Shown here: positions 14,217-21,835 of the stretch, piece after piece
How the letters are laid out: every line of letters begins with the position of its first letter
Position numbering within the stretch: the first letter of the stretch is position 1
Assembly (NCBI GenBank): GCA_028717785.1
Contig: JAQUND010000007.1
Coordinates: 1 to 64,000, forward strand
From: Candidatus Nanoarchaeia archaeon
GTDB taxonomy: Archaea; Nanoarchaeota; Nanoarchaeia; SCGC-AAA011-G17; JAFCDX01
DNA: 64,000 nucleotides
Direction of reading: 5' to 3'
Made by a program: the position numbers and the translations under genes
Notes under the pieces: generated by a model
The model's database searches: none
What the model saw: the letters and a program-made list of their open reading frames with translations, nothing else
Told to the model about the DNA's origin: nothing

Positions 14217-16394
14217 ATGAAGTTAGCAGGCAAACCGACAACCGTAACGACGAGCGCTGTATTCCAAGAGCTCAGTTTCGGTATCAAAGAAGCTGATATG
14301 GGCTTGATACTCGAAATACTGCGCAGCAAGTTGTACAGTAACCCAATTGGTGCAATTTGCAGGGAAGTGAGCAGCAATTCCAGAGACGCCAACCGTGAAG
14401 CTGAAAACAACGTACCGATCGAAATTGGTATTGCCAACAGCCACTTGAGCATGAGCGACATGGTGATATACTTTAAGGATTTCGGTACTGGTATATCTCC
14501 TGAACGCATGGCTGATGTGTTTGTCAACTACGGGAGTTCAACCAAGAGAGAGAGCGACACTTTCACTGGTGGCTTTGGCTTGGGCGCCAAAACGCCTTTC
14601 AGTTACACAGACAATTTTACGATCGAAACAATCGTTGCTGGTATCAAGTATACTTATGTGGCTGCAATCGAACAGGGCCGCAAGGGCAAAATATACTGCA
14701 TTGATACGGCTGAAACGCAAGAAGCTAACGGTACAACGATACTGGTCCCGATCAAATCAGGCGACCGTACTAACTTTGAGCAGGAATGCTACAAAGCAAC
14801 TATCTTCTGGCCGATGCGCCCGGTATACAAAAACTTCGGGCTCAAACTTGAACGCCTCAAAATCGAAACGGTGCTTGACAACGACCAATTCATGATAGTC
14901 AAGCAGGATTTCCTGGGTCAGGGATATGGGTTGTTGCTTGACGGTATCTTCTACCCGATTTCAAGTTCACAAATCAACTGGGCAGGACACACCATTTATG
15001 ACCACCAAGTCATATTCAAGTTTCCGGTTGGTGTGCTTACAATAAGTGCTAACCGGGAACATGTCCAGTACGACGAGAAAACAAAGAGCGCAATCAATCT
15101 TGCTTTTGTGGCTTTTATAAATGAAGTCAAGTCTGTCTATCAAACTGAGTTCAAGAAATGCACTACCTGGTTACAGGCTGCTTTGTTTTATCAGAGCACA
15201 AAACAAGGGACGCTTTACAAGTACCTTGATGCACATTTATCAGGTAGTGACCCGTACTGGAAAGAGGTTAAGAACTTTGACGGCCGGCAGTTAAGTTTGC
15301 GGCTTGACAGTCACTTCCAGACGCTCCAGTTTTTCGATGTAGAGAACGACAACGGGAAAGTTACCAGAACAAAAACGACAGAGATTGGCGATGCACTCCT
15401 TAAAGGTAGAGTTTTCTTGTTCGATGCAACAATGGCTTATATACCTTTAAAGGATGCAACAATCTTTGCTGGCGGTAATGAATACATGGCCATTCGGCCA
15501 ACGGAACCCAAGTACTTGCGGTACAATGAACTGAATAAAGATGAGCGCAAGTCAATCAACAAGGGTTACCGCCGGTACCGCAAGGACCTGAAAGCACTTG
15601 CAAAGCTGGGTATTGCATACAGCTTGTATAGCCATGTTGAAAAGATGAAGGTGACCAAAGAAGCTGCAGCAAAGATCCCAAGCGTGCGGCAACCTGATAC
15701 ATTGAAGGTGTGGATCCAGTATTTTAGCAATGCAGGGTCTTATTCCCGGCGTCATGGTTCAAGCAGCAAACCGGGTACTTATCAATATATCAAAGTGGAT
15801 GGAAATCAGGTTGCAAGCGAGAGCGGCTCGCCATTCACCCTTGCTAACTATGCTCTAGTGCTTGTCGATGATATCCTCCAGATACCGAATATAGCATATG
15901 AGGATGCTGAGTACCGGATGCTGAGAATTGCAATGAATGCGAAACTGGTGCCTGAATTCAATGTGATTTATGCGAACAGGAACAGAGGCGCACGGTTGCT
16001 GGGGCTGATTGAAAGCCTTGATGCAAAACGCAAGTTGCTTACGCCAGCGATAATTACCAAGTTGGTTGATGCAAGTAATATTTCAACTGTGGTTGGTGAC
16101 AAGACATGGTTGTGGACTTACACTTACACAAGCAAAACTTTTACTGACCTGATGGCTACGATAAAGAGTTTGACAATAAATCTTGACATTTCAATGCCCA
16201 GTGACTTGATGGAGAAATATGCGGCATCAAGCCAGTTGAGCACGTTGAAAGCACAAGTCGAAACCATGTACAAGACATTCCCAATGCTTAGCTTGTTGAG
16301 CCGCTACGAACTTGAGTATAGTGGGAAAACAGTGGTACAAGAATACATAAATGACCGTGAAACTATCCTTATGCAGGCCGGTAAACTGGTGTAA
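14217..16394 (+). CDS. rIIA-like GHKL ATPase
   Basis: 725 aa, equal to the T4 rIIA size class. GHKL nucleotide-binding motifs are complete: N box REVSSNSRDANRE (49-61) with the Asn, G1 DFGTGIS (88-94), and G2 GGFGLGAKTPF (118-128). The rest is unique to rIIA-type proteins. It is followed two genes later by an rIIB-like gene. In T4, rIIA and rIIB are membrane-associated and counter the lambda Rex exclusion system; carriage here suggests an anti-exclusion or membrane role. Transcribed alone: box before it and a 12-bp terminator after it. Confidence 0.8.
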   Translation: MKLAGKPTTVTTSAVFQELSFGIKEADMGLILEILRSKLYSNPIGAICREVSSNSRDANREAENNVPIEIGIANSHLSMSDMVIYFKDFGTGISPERMADVFVNYGSSTKRESDTFTGGFGLGAKTPFSYTDNFTIETIVAGIKYTYVAAIEQGRKGKIYCIDTAETQEANGTTILVPIKSGDRTNFEQECYKATIFWPMRPVYKNFGLKLERLKIETVLDNDQFMIVKQDFLGQGYGLLLDGIFYPISSSQINWAGHTIYDHQVIFKFPVGVLTISANREHVQYDEKTKSAINLAFVAFINEVKSVYQTEFKKCTTWLQAALFYQSTKQGTLYKYLDAHLSGSDPYWKEVKNFDGRQLSLRLDSHFQTLQFFDVENDNGKVTRTKTTEIGDALLKGRVFLFDATMAYIPLKDATIFAGGNEYMAIRPTEPKYLRYNELNKDERKSINKGYRRYRKDLKALAKLGIAYSLYSHVEKMKVTKEAAAKIPSVRQPDTLKVWIQYFSNAGSYSRRHGSSSKPGTYQYIKVDGNQVASESGSPFTLANYALVLVDDILQIPNIAYEDAEYRMLRIAMNAKLVPEFNVIYANRNRGARLLGLIESLDAKRKLLTPAIITKLVDASNISTVVGDKTWLWTYTYTSKTFTDLMATIKSLTINLDISMPSDLMEKYAASSQLSTLKAQVETMYKTFPMLSLLSRYELEYSGKTVVQEYINDRETILMQAGKLV

Positions 16395-16431
16395 CTATCA
16401 ATCAGCGCGAATAGGCACAGGCATATATTAA

Positions 16432-16470
16432 AAGTTGGGGTAAGGGGAAACCATTACCCCAACTTGTGTT
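16432..16470 (+). terminator. Strong Rho-independent terminator
   Basis: AAGTTGGGGTAA (16432-16443) pairs perfectly with TTACCCCAACTT (16454-16465), then GTGTTT. Confidence 0.8.
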
Positions 16471-16507
16471 TATGCTAAACGGGCTGCGGGCAGTATGCAA
16501 AAAGACG

Positions 16508-16517
16508 CACGATATAG
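16508..16517 (+). promoter_or_regulatory. CACGATATAG promoter-like box
   Basis: 18 nt before the 16536 start codon. Confidence 0.7.
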
Positions 16518-16535
16518 TTAGTACAAGGAGAAAAC

Positions 16536-16829
16536 ATGGATAAAACTATAGCGACAGTTACGGCTTATGCACGACAATATCCTTTTGAAGCGAACAGCAC
16601 GCTCGCTGAAATGACAAGCAGAAACAGGCTCAATTATGTTGCCATTGATGTGCTTGGTCATCCTGTCATGATCACCTTCGAAGAAGATGCCTATGGTACA
16701 TGGCGCAAAAAGGTAAGAATCTTTGGCTTCACAGACCAAACGACAATACAAGAAATCCTCAAAGAAGTCGATACAAGTGTTGAATTCGAATGCATGGTCT
16801 ATTCAAGATTGATGGACCCTGAAGAATAA
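16536..16829 (+). CDS. Hypothetical protein, 97 aa
   Basis: Mixed fold with a strand pair NYVAIDVLGHPVMITFEEDA and a C-terminal helix around TIQEILKEVD. It lies between the rIIA- and rIIB-like genes. No family recognised. Confidence 0.7.
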   Translation: MDKTIATVTAYARQYPFEANSTLAEMTSRNRLNYVAIDVLGHPVMITFEEDAYGTWRKKVRIFGFTDQTTIQEILKEVDTSVEFECMVYSRLMDPEE

Positions 16830-16850
16830 TGGCAATTTGCACGTGGACGT

Positions 16851-16860
16851 GTGATATAAA
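16851..16860 (+). promoter_or_regulatory. Variant promoter-like box GTGATATAAA
   Basis: Lies immediately upstream of a structured segment that has no ribosome site, so it may drive an RNA gene. Confidence 0.45.
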
Positions 16861-16861
16861 G

Positions 16862-17015
16862 CTATACCGGAGCATACGAGACCGGAATGATTACCGCAAG
16901 GTAAAAACACGCAAAGTATGAGCTCCGGTAGACTCATCTAATGGATACCTACGAAGCCCATTGGACATCCAGGGGTAGCCCTCAACCAGCGAGTCGCAAG
17001 GAGGGCCTTTTTTTT
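16862..17015 (+). ncRNA. Candidate structured small RNA
   Basis: TACCGGAGC (16865-16873) pairs perfectly with GCTCCGGTA (16922-16930), extended inward by ATAC/GTAT. Inside is a 5-bp hairpin TTACC/GGTAA closed by a GCAA (GNRA) tetraloop (16891-16904). A second hairpin CTAATGG/CCATTGG follows, then a terminator stem GCCCTC/GAGGGC with eight Ts (16978-17015). ACCGGA occurs twice, so the closing strand has an alternative partner. No ribosome site follows the preceding box. It could instead be the leader of the 17031 gene. Confidence 0.6.
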
Positions 17016-17030
17016 ACACTGGAGGAACAA

Positions 17031-17201
17031 ATGCCCGATAAAGGTCCACCTAAAAATATGAAGAGAGCTTATGCCACATCTAAAGGTCCAATGCACTGGA
17101 ATGAAGCATATCAAAAATATCGAGGTTTTATAAACGGTAAATACAAGATGATCACCGTATTGCAGATGCAAAGGATGATAGGATCTTCCAGTGCAAAGTG
17201 A
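17031..17201 (+). CDS. Small basic protein, 56 aa
   Basis: Start at 17031 chosen after GGAGGAAC; the frame is open from 16941 but that part lies in the structured RNA and terminator. Lys/Met-rich (KGPPKNMKRAYATSKGPMHW, then GKYKMITVLQMQRM). Probably nucleic-acid binding by charge only. Confidence 0.65.
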   Translation: MPDKGPPKNMKRAYATSKGPMHWNEAYQKYRGFINGKYKMITVLQMQRMIGSSSAK

Positions 17202-17235
17202 AGTTCAGGCAAATGTTGGCACTCGAGAAAAAAGA

Positions 17236-17245
17236 AGCGATATAG
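17236..17245 (+). promoter_or_regulatory. AGCGATATAG promoter-like box
   Basis: 28 nt before the rIIB-like start codon. Confidence 0.65.
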
Positions 17246-17273
17246 CTAAGGAACATTAACAAGGAGAGTTTAT

Positions 17274-18359
17274 ATGGCAAATTGGTTGTCCACAGGTAAT
17301 TACCTGATAGTATCGGTAGGGTCAATGTGGCCCATTACCCTGGAAATCGGTTCCGAGAAGTATGCAAGAATCATGCCGTTTCTCACATCCGGCGCAAGTG
17401 ACGATGAAATACTTGCTCAGCTGGATGTCGCCAAGAAAATCGAAAACTACGGCCAGGGCGAATTCAGCGTTGACCGCGATGCTGGCACCGTCATGATCGA
17501 CGGCAATGAAGTGCACGATTCCATCACCGACCGTATTATCGACTTCGCAAGAAAAGAGCTGCCGTACTTACCGCTGCTCAATTTCTGGCGGAATATCCAG
17601 TCGAATCCCAGTGAGGAAAGCAAAGAGCATTTGTTTTTCTTCCTGGAAGCCAACAAGATGGTCATCACACACGACGGTTGCTTCCTGGCATACAAGGGCG
17701 TGAACCGCAACGATAAAGGCGATCTGGTAGACGCTTATACTGGTAACTTCTGCAATAATATCGGTGCAGTGGTTACCATGGACCGTGCCAGAGTCAACCC
17801 GAGCCGCAGAGAAACTTGCAGCAACGGCTTGCATGTTGCTGCTTTCGACTACGTCTGGAGTCAGTATAACCATAACGTCAAGATCGAGGTCAAGGTAAAT
17901 CCCCGAGACGTGGTTGCGGTGCCTGAAGACTACAACAACCAGAAAATGCGGGTATGCCGCTACGAGGTTGTGTCACTCAACGCTGGCAAGGAAATTGACC
18001 CGAACGCAATTCCATTGCTGGACCACGCCACCGAGAAATCCATGCGCCGGAACAGTGAAAAGAAAGAAACCGGAACCAAGAAGGCCAACAAGAAAGTTGT
18101 GCGGGCTGAGATGGCCAGAATTCACGCTGACAAGATAGCCGAACTCAAGACGACGCAATCCGGTGGTAAAATTTCACTGGACGGACTCACCGGGAACGAA
18201 ATCATCGAGATTACACTGGCCCTTATCCAGAATCTTCCGGGCGAAAGTGTACCTGCAGAACTTGCGGGTTTAGCAAGTACAAACCCGAAAAACAAGAAGA
18301 GCATTGTGCGCAAGGCAAGCTCCATTCTGGCCGGTGCCGGTTTCTTTCCGGAGCCGTAA
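17274..18359 (+). CDS. rIIB-like protein
   Basis: 361 aa. Conserved blocks of the T4 rIIB type: ITHDGCFLAYKGV (131-143), TCSNGLHVA (181-189), VKVNPRDVVAVPEDY (206-220) and KMRVCRYEV (224-232), followed by a Lys-rich linker and a helical C-terminal domain of about 90 residues. Partner of the rIIA-like protein at 14217; in T4 the two act together at the membrane against Rex exclusion. Unlike T4, the genes are separated by two small genes and a candidate RNA and each has its own promoter box. Confidence 0.8.
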   Translation: MANWLSTGNYLIVSVGSMWPITLEIGSEKYARIMPFLTSGASDDEILAQLDVAKKIENYGQGEFSVDRDAGTVMIDGNEVHDSITDRIIDFARKELPYLPLLNFWRNIQSNPSEESKEHLFFFLEANKMVITHDGCFLAYKGVNRNDKGDLVDAYTGNFCNNIGAVVTMDRARVNPSRRETCSNGLHVAAFDYVWSQYNHNVKIEVKVNPRDVVAVPEDYNNQKMRVCRYEVVSLNAGKEIDPNAIPLLDHATEKSMRRNSEKKETGTKKANKKVVRAEMARIHADKIAELKTTQSGGKISLDGLTGNEIIEITLALIQNLPGESVPAELAGLASTNPKNKKSIVRKASSILAGAGFFPEP

Positions 18360-18439
18360 ACAAGATTCCTCTCGTTCTCTCCTTGGGGGCGTACCAGTTA
18401 GGCTGGGCGCTCTTTTTGTTTGGCACCGCAATTGCAACT

Positions 18440-18449
18440 CACGATATAG
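18440..18449 (+). promoter_or_regulatory. CACGATATAG promoter-like box
   Basis: 21 nt before the 18471 start codon. Confidence 0.7.
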
Positions 18450-18470
18450 CTTCTAACAAGGAGAGACTTC

Positions 18471-18854
18471 ATGGACACAAACACAAACAAAAAAGCAATT
18501 CTGCTTTCTAAAGCAATTGGCATAATGCGTATCCTTTTGACAGGTTACAAGGACGTGTCAAGGGAGTTGATATGGGACAAGGCTGCTCAAATCACCTGTA
18601 TGTCCGACTTCGAATGTTTCGCAATTGATGAAATTGCCACTGCATGTGCCAATCAATATCATATTGAATCCTTTGATGCAATGCTCGCTTCAAGCATTAC
18701 TACGGGCCTGACGAGCAAGGCGCAACGAGCGCCAAGGAGACATAAAAGGCACCGTCAGCCTGATATGCTAGACCGGCTCTCTGCTATGCTCGCTCGTAAA
18801 GAAGCAACCGGATACAGTTGGCAGGAAGATGAAATGCCGGATAAGGACTGGTAA
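18471..18854 (+). CDS. Hypothetical protein, 127 aa
   Basis: Helical, with a basic patch (RAPRRHKRHRQPD) in the C-terminal third, suggesting nucleic-acid contact. Two nucleotides separate it from the next start. Unrecognised. Confidence 0.7.
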   Translation: MDTNTNKKAILLSKAIGIMRILLTGYKDVSRELIWDKAAQITCMSDFECFAIDEIATACANQYHIESFDAMLASSITTGLTSKAQRAPRRHKRHRQPDMLDRLSAMLARKEATGYSWQEDEMPDKDW

Positions 18855-18855
18855 T

Positions 18856-19029
18856 ATGACTGCAAAAGAAAAAGAATACAAGCTTTTCAAGTTGTTCATG
18901 GCAACTAAAAAAGCAAATGAAAGCAATATTGTTTTCAAAGTGCCAGCTGCAAAATGGGCAAAACAAGTTGGGTTGCCGGTTGCAAAAGTAAAGCGTCTTG
19001 TTGCTTTAATGAATGAAGGTAATTGGTAA
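18856..19029 (+). CDS. Small helix-turn-helix-like protein, 57 aa
   Basis: KVPAAKWAKQVGLPVAKVKR reads as a helix-turn-helix (positions about 28-48), with a preceding helix KEYKLFKLFMATKK. Start at 18856 lies one nucleotide after the upstream stop. Putative transcription regulator. Confidence 0.6.
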   Translation: MTAKEKEYKLFKLFMATKKANESNIVFKVPAAKWAKQVGLPVAKVKRLVALMNEGNW

Positions 19030-19042
19030 CCCCCAAAAAACT

Positions 19043-19052
19043 CTCGATATAG
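19043..19052 (+). promoter_or_regulatory. CTCGATATAG promoter-like box
   Basis: 21 nt before the 19074 start codon. Confidence 0.7.
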
Positions 19053-19073
19053 TTTTTAACAAGGAGAGATGTT

Positions 19074-19445
19074 ATGGGCTATAAACCACAAGGACCCGAC
19101 ATATTTACCCTCAAGCAAGGGTACGTCGAGTGCGTCTCTGGCTCAGGGCACACATACAAAGTTACCCATGACAGTTGCAACTGCAAGGGCTTTGGGTTCC
19201 GCAAGTTGTGCAGGCACTACCGTCAAGCAGAAAAAAAGGGCTATCTTAACAACCTTGAAGCTCAAATTGCTGCCACATATAATCGGACAGAATTCTCTGG
19301 TGCCATGAAAAAATCTCGTATGGATGCAATAAGAGCTTGGCTCGATAAGAAAAACATACGATATAAACCGCAGGACGTTATTGATATCGAAAAAATCATG
19401 ACAGCAACTACAACGCCGCAAGAAGTAATGGCGTTTTTCTTTTAA
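19074..19445 (+). CDS. SWIM-like zinc-finger protein
   Basis: 123 aa. CNCKGFGFRKLCRHYRQAE (about 35-53) fits the CxC...CxH zinc pattern of SWIM domains, preceded by the usual beta hairpin (YVECVSGSGHTYKVTHD). The C-terminal half is helical. A second, shorter SWIM protein is at 20331. SWIM domains bind DNA or proteins. Confidence 0.7.
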   Translation: MGYKPQGPDIFTLKQGYVECVSGSGHTYKVTHDSCNCKGFGFRKLCRHYRQAEKKGYLNNLEAQIAATYNRTEFSGAMKKSRMDAIRAWLDKKNIRYKPQDVIDIEKIMTATTTPQEVMAFFF

Positions 19446-19453
19446 GGAGAGAT

Positions 19454-19507
19454 ATGGACGCGCAGCAAGAGCGTATAATGGTCAAACGTTTTTTTAAAAA
19501 AAATTAA
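19454..19507 (+). CDS. Possible 17-aa basic peptide
   Basis: AAGGAGAG precedes the ATG; reads MDAQQERIMVKRFFKKN. The ribosome site is perfect for this block, but the product is very short and may be incidental. Confidence 0.35.
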   Translation: MDAQQERIMVKRFFKKN

Positions 19508-19526
19508 GGCAGTCAAAAACTAAACA

Positions 19527-19536
19527 CTCGATATTA
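19527..19536 (+). promoter_or_regulatory. CTCGATATTA promoter-like box
   Basis: Not followed by the AAGGAGAG ribosome site seen elsewhere; it lies directly upstream of the structured RNA candidate at 19537. Confidence 0.6.
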
Positions 19537-19905
19537 ATAAGGTACAAAACAACGCCCCGGGGTACCGGCAAAAAAACCCGAGGGGCCATTTCTGAACAAT
19601 CGGCGAGAGGGACCGCGAAATGTTGAATGGTTTTTTTATTATCGATGATCGCCAGAACGCGGCCGAGACTATCCGAATGATTGCCAGGACGCTGGCAACC
19701 GCCGCGGTGGCTCTGGTCCCCTGCAGCCGAATCGACGCCAAACCGACGCGAACCATCGTACTGCGGCTGGTGCCGCAAGGGTATCCAACCGGATTCCTTT
19801 AAGGCAAGAGTTTTCTAAACCACCGTTGAACAAACCGGCGTCGGTCGAATTACTACGAATCGGGGCTCCAGTCAACCAAAAAGCAATGTTGGCTGGGCCT
19901 CAACT
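19537..19905 (+). ncRNA. Candidate large structured RNA, about 370 nt
   Basis: GC-rich relative to its neighbours, with no credible gene. Helices visible: GCCCC/GGGGC (19554-19558 with 19582-19586); CATTTC/GAAATG (19587-19592 with 19617-19622) enclosing CGG/CCG; TTGCCAG-GACG-CTGGCAA (19681-19698); GCAGCCG/CGGCTG (19723-19729 with 19764-19769); GGTATCC/GGATTCC around AACC (19780-19797); CGACGCC/GGCGTCG (19733-19739 with 19837-19843), which would form a pseudoknot with the previous stem; and a 3' stem CCAGTCAAC/GTTGGCTGG (19868-19896) followed by a T-rich tail. It does not show the signatures of RNase P, tmRNA, SRP or group I introns that I checked. Confidence 0.65.
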
Positions 19906-19953
19906 TGTTTTAGCTCAATGGCTGTTGTTTTGTTTGGCAACCCAATTGCTACT

Positions 19954-19963
19954 CGCGATATAA
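19954..19963 (+). promoter_or_regulatory. CGCGATATAA promoter-like box
   Basis: 26 nt before the 19990 start codon. Confidence 0.7.
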
Positions 19964-19989
19964 TTCTTATCAACAAAGGAGAGAAAACA

Positions 19990-20274
19990 ATGCACGCACA
20001 CGAACGTACCGAACTCGAACTCCACGTGATTGACCACTTTTCGAAGCAAGCCGAACAGAGCGACTGGCAGGAACTCGATCCCAACGAACATTGCTTGCAG
20101 GAATTCTACCACGGCTACTCAGAAAACAAGAGCGCCTATGCAAGCACTCCTGAAGAAATCGAATTGATCGATGATTGCATCCGGATTCTGGCTGCCGACA
20201 TTGAAGGCTCACTTGACTACAACGCCAATGACTGTGCAACGGTAATAAAGGCGCTTGAAACCTTTGGCCTGTAA
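19990..20274 (+). CDS. Hypothetical acidic protein, 94 aa
   Basis: SD AAAGGAGAG. His-rich start (MHAHERTELELHVIDHF), strongly acidic and helical throughout. Unrecognised. Confidence 0.7.
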   Translation: MHAHERTELELHVIDHFSKQAEQSDWQELDPNEHCLQEFYHGYSENKSAYASTPEEIELIDDCIRILAADIEGSLDYNANDCATVIKALETFGL

Positions 20275-20292
20275 GGCAGTTGTTACATAACT

Positions 20293-20302
20293 CACGATAT
20301 AG
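20293..20302 (+). promoter_or_regulatory. CACGATATAG promoter-like box
   Basis: 28 nt before the SWIM gene start at 20331. Confidence 0.7.
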
Positions 20303-20330
20303 CTATTACACCAATAACAAGGAGAGAGTT

Positions 20331-20645
20331 ATGAACAACGCAATAGCAACAACCAATTACCTGGTGCCGGCAGCCGCAGTTGAAACATTCCCGGATGACA
20401 GCCGATACAAATGCCGCTTCAACGTGCGGTCCCAGTCAAGCAATTCGCTTTACCGGGTTTCCTTCGATTCAGCCGGCGGCTACTGGACGTGCAGTTGCCG
20501 GGGCAATATCCGTCATGGCTCATGCAAACATCTTGATTCCATGGGCCTTAAGGGTCGCAAATACGGGCGCTCACGACTCGAAGATGCTATCAAAACTGCA
20601 CCGGCAATTGCGGCACCCAGACTCGCCATCGCTCATGCAGCGTAA
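20331..20645 (+). CDS. SWIM zinc-finger protein
   Basis: 104 aa; start after AACAAGGAGAG. LYRVSFDSAGGYWTCSCRG followed by NIRHGSCKHLDSMGL gives the canonical SWIM pattern C-x-C-x(n)-C-x-H (about residues 52-72), and the tail is basic then Ala-rich. Related in motif, not in overall sequence, to the 19074 product. Confidence 0.75.
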   Translation: MNNAIATTNYLVPAAAVETFPDDSRYKCRFNVRSQSSNSLYRVSFDSAGGYWTCSCRGNIRHGSCKHLDSMGLKGRKYGRSRLEDAIKTAPAIAAPRLAIAHAA

Positions 20646-20669
20646 GCCGGACTAACACAACAAGTAATT

Positions 20670-20700
20670 GAGGGCCATGGGTCTACCTGTGGCTCTATTT
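20670..20700 (+). terminator. Probable terminator
   Basis: GAGGGCCA pairs with TGGCTC (one bulge), then TATTTG. Confidence 0.5.
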
Positions 20701-20748
20701 GTATGTGCTACACTGGGTCGTAGCTATGTGGCAGTTTTACTGAGTTTC

Positions 20749-20758
20749 TGCGATATTG
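20749..20758 (+). promoter_or_regulatory. TGCGATATTG promoter-like box
   Basis: 22 nt before the 20781 start codon. Confidence 0.6.
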
Positions 20759-20780
20759 ATGCATGTAATAAGGAGGTTCT

Positions 20781-21158
20781 ATGGTAAGGGTAATGGCTCC
20801 CAAAACAGTTGCCTTGAGCGCCGTAGATAAAGAACTTTCCTCACGAGCTATAGCAGATAATCTTGAAGCCAATCCACAGCAAGTCGAGGGCGCATTAAGT
20901 ATTTCGGACGGCACCACTACTGGTACGTTATCGTTCTTCAAAAAACAACACCACAGCATTTCCTGGTTTGTCGTCAAGACAGAAAAAGAAACCGTGTATG
21001 TATTCACGGACGAGGGCAAGTTCAAATACGCTGGCAAACTGCGTACAAAACTGGGCAAGAAAATCCTGGAAGTCTATGATGACATATTTTTCGCGGTCTT
21101 GTCCAAGTTGACTGACTCTCAAGAGTGGACTGCAAACTTGCCTGCTTACACTCGGTAA
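20781..21158 (+). CDS. Hypothetical protein, 125 aa
   Basis: SD AAGGAGG. A beta-rich middle (GTLSFFKKQHHSISWFVVKT, then TVYVFTDEGKFKYAG) is flanked by helices. Unrecognised. Confidence 0.7.
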   Translation: MVRVMAPKTVALSAVDKELSSRAIADNLEANPQQVEGALSISDGTTTGTLSFFKKQHHSISWFVVKTEKETVYVFTDEGKFKYAGKLRTKLGKKILEVYDDIFFAVLSKLTDSQEWTANLPAYTR

Positions 21159-21172
21159 CTCTCTCTGTAGCT

Positions 21173-21182
21173 CACGATATAG
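21173..21182 (+). promoter_or_regulatory. CACGATATAG promoter-like box
   Basis: 20 nt before the 21203 start codon. Confidence 0.7.
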
Positions 21183-21202
21183 TTACTAACAAAGGAGAGA
21201 GT

Positions 21203-21445
21203 ATGGCAAACAAAATTACACCCAAAAAAGATGGCGATCAACTTGGTTGTACGGACATGGATGCTCCGGAAGAGTACACCCCTGAGCAACTTTCAAGGGT
21301 ACACGACTTGCTACTGGTTGCTCAACGGCTTGAAGACAGTGCAAATGTACCCATGTTGACAACACAAACGTTCAGGTTGCTCCCGGAAACGCTCAAGTTG
21401 GAGTTCAACTACTCCAATTGGAAATACCGGCAACTCAAACAGTAA
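21203..21445 (+). CDS. Hypothetical protein, 80 aa
   Basis: SD AAAGGAGAG. Acidic start (KDGDQLGCTDMDAPEEYTPE) and a helix-rich end. Unrecognised. Confidence 0.7.
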   Translation: MANKITPKKDGDQLGCTDMDAPEEYTPEQLSRVHDLLLVAQRLEDSANVPMLTTQTFRLLPETLKLEFNYSNWKYRQLKQ

Positions 21446-21447
21446 CC

Positions 21448-21457
21448 CACGATATAG
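21448..21457 (+). promoter_or_regulatory. CACGATATAG promoter-like box
   Basis: 22 nt before the J-domain-like gene start. Confidence 0.7.
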
Positions 21458-21479
21458 CTACTAACAAGGAGAGATAACC

Positions 21480-21830
21480 ATGCCACGAACCAGAACCGGC
21501 AAACCAAAGCGCAATATCTGGAAAGACTCTTCACCCTACGGTACATACAACGGTGAAGCTGGCAACCCAGAGCAATGGGCGCAAGCATTCAATTTCATAA
21601 AAATGAGCCGAGAACAAGCGCTTCAGATCCTCCAGCATGGAGAATCTCCTCACATTATTTTGGGCGTGTCTGAAACTGCCACCGTTACTGAAATCCGTAA
21701 AGCAATGGCTAGACTGGTGCTCAAATACCGGCAAGGCAATTTTTCTCATGATGCCAGTAACGCCAATGATAAGAATCGTGCAATGTTTGATAAAGTAATG
21801 GCAGCTTACATGTTGCTGAGCGATAAATAA
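21480..21830 (+). CDS. J-domain-like protein without HPD
   Basis: 116 aa. Residues about 58-113 (HIILGVSETATVTEIRKAMA, then RLVLKYRQG, then RAMFDKVMAAYMLLSDK) follow the DnaJ helix II-III-IV order, but the HPD tripeptide that stimulates Hsp70 ATPase is replaced by YRQG. It may bind host DnaK without activating it, or have a different role. N-terminal 55 residues are a basic extension. Confidence 0.6.
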   Translation: MPRTRTGKPKRNIWKDSSPYGTYNGEAGNPEQWAQAFNFIKMSREQALQILQHGESPHIILGVSETATVTEIRKAMARLVLKYRQGNFSHDASNANDKNRAMFDKVMAAYMLLSDK

Positions 21831-21835
21831 CAAGG

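Noticed and set aside
16941..17030. Longer start for the 17031 gene
   Set aside because: The extension runs through a terminator with eight Ts and lacks a Shine-Dalgarno, while 17031 has GGAGGAAC.
19620..19802. 60-codon plus-strand ORF inside the structured segment
   Set aside because: No ribosome site, unusual Arg/Thr/Pro composition, and it lies across several strong helices; treated as chance reading frame in an RNA gene.
19537..19905. Group I intron, RNase P RNA or tmRNA
   Set aside because: The conserved P7 core, the GAGGAAAGUC-type segment and the tRNA-like ends expected for these were not found.
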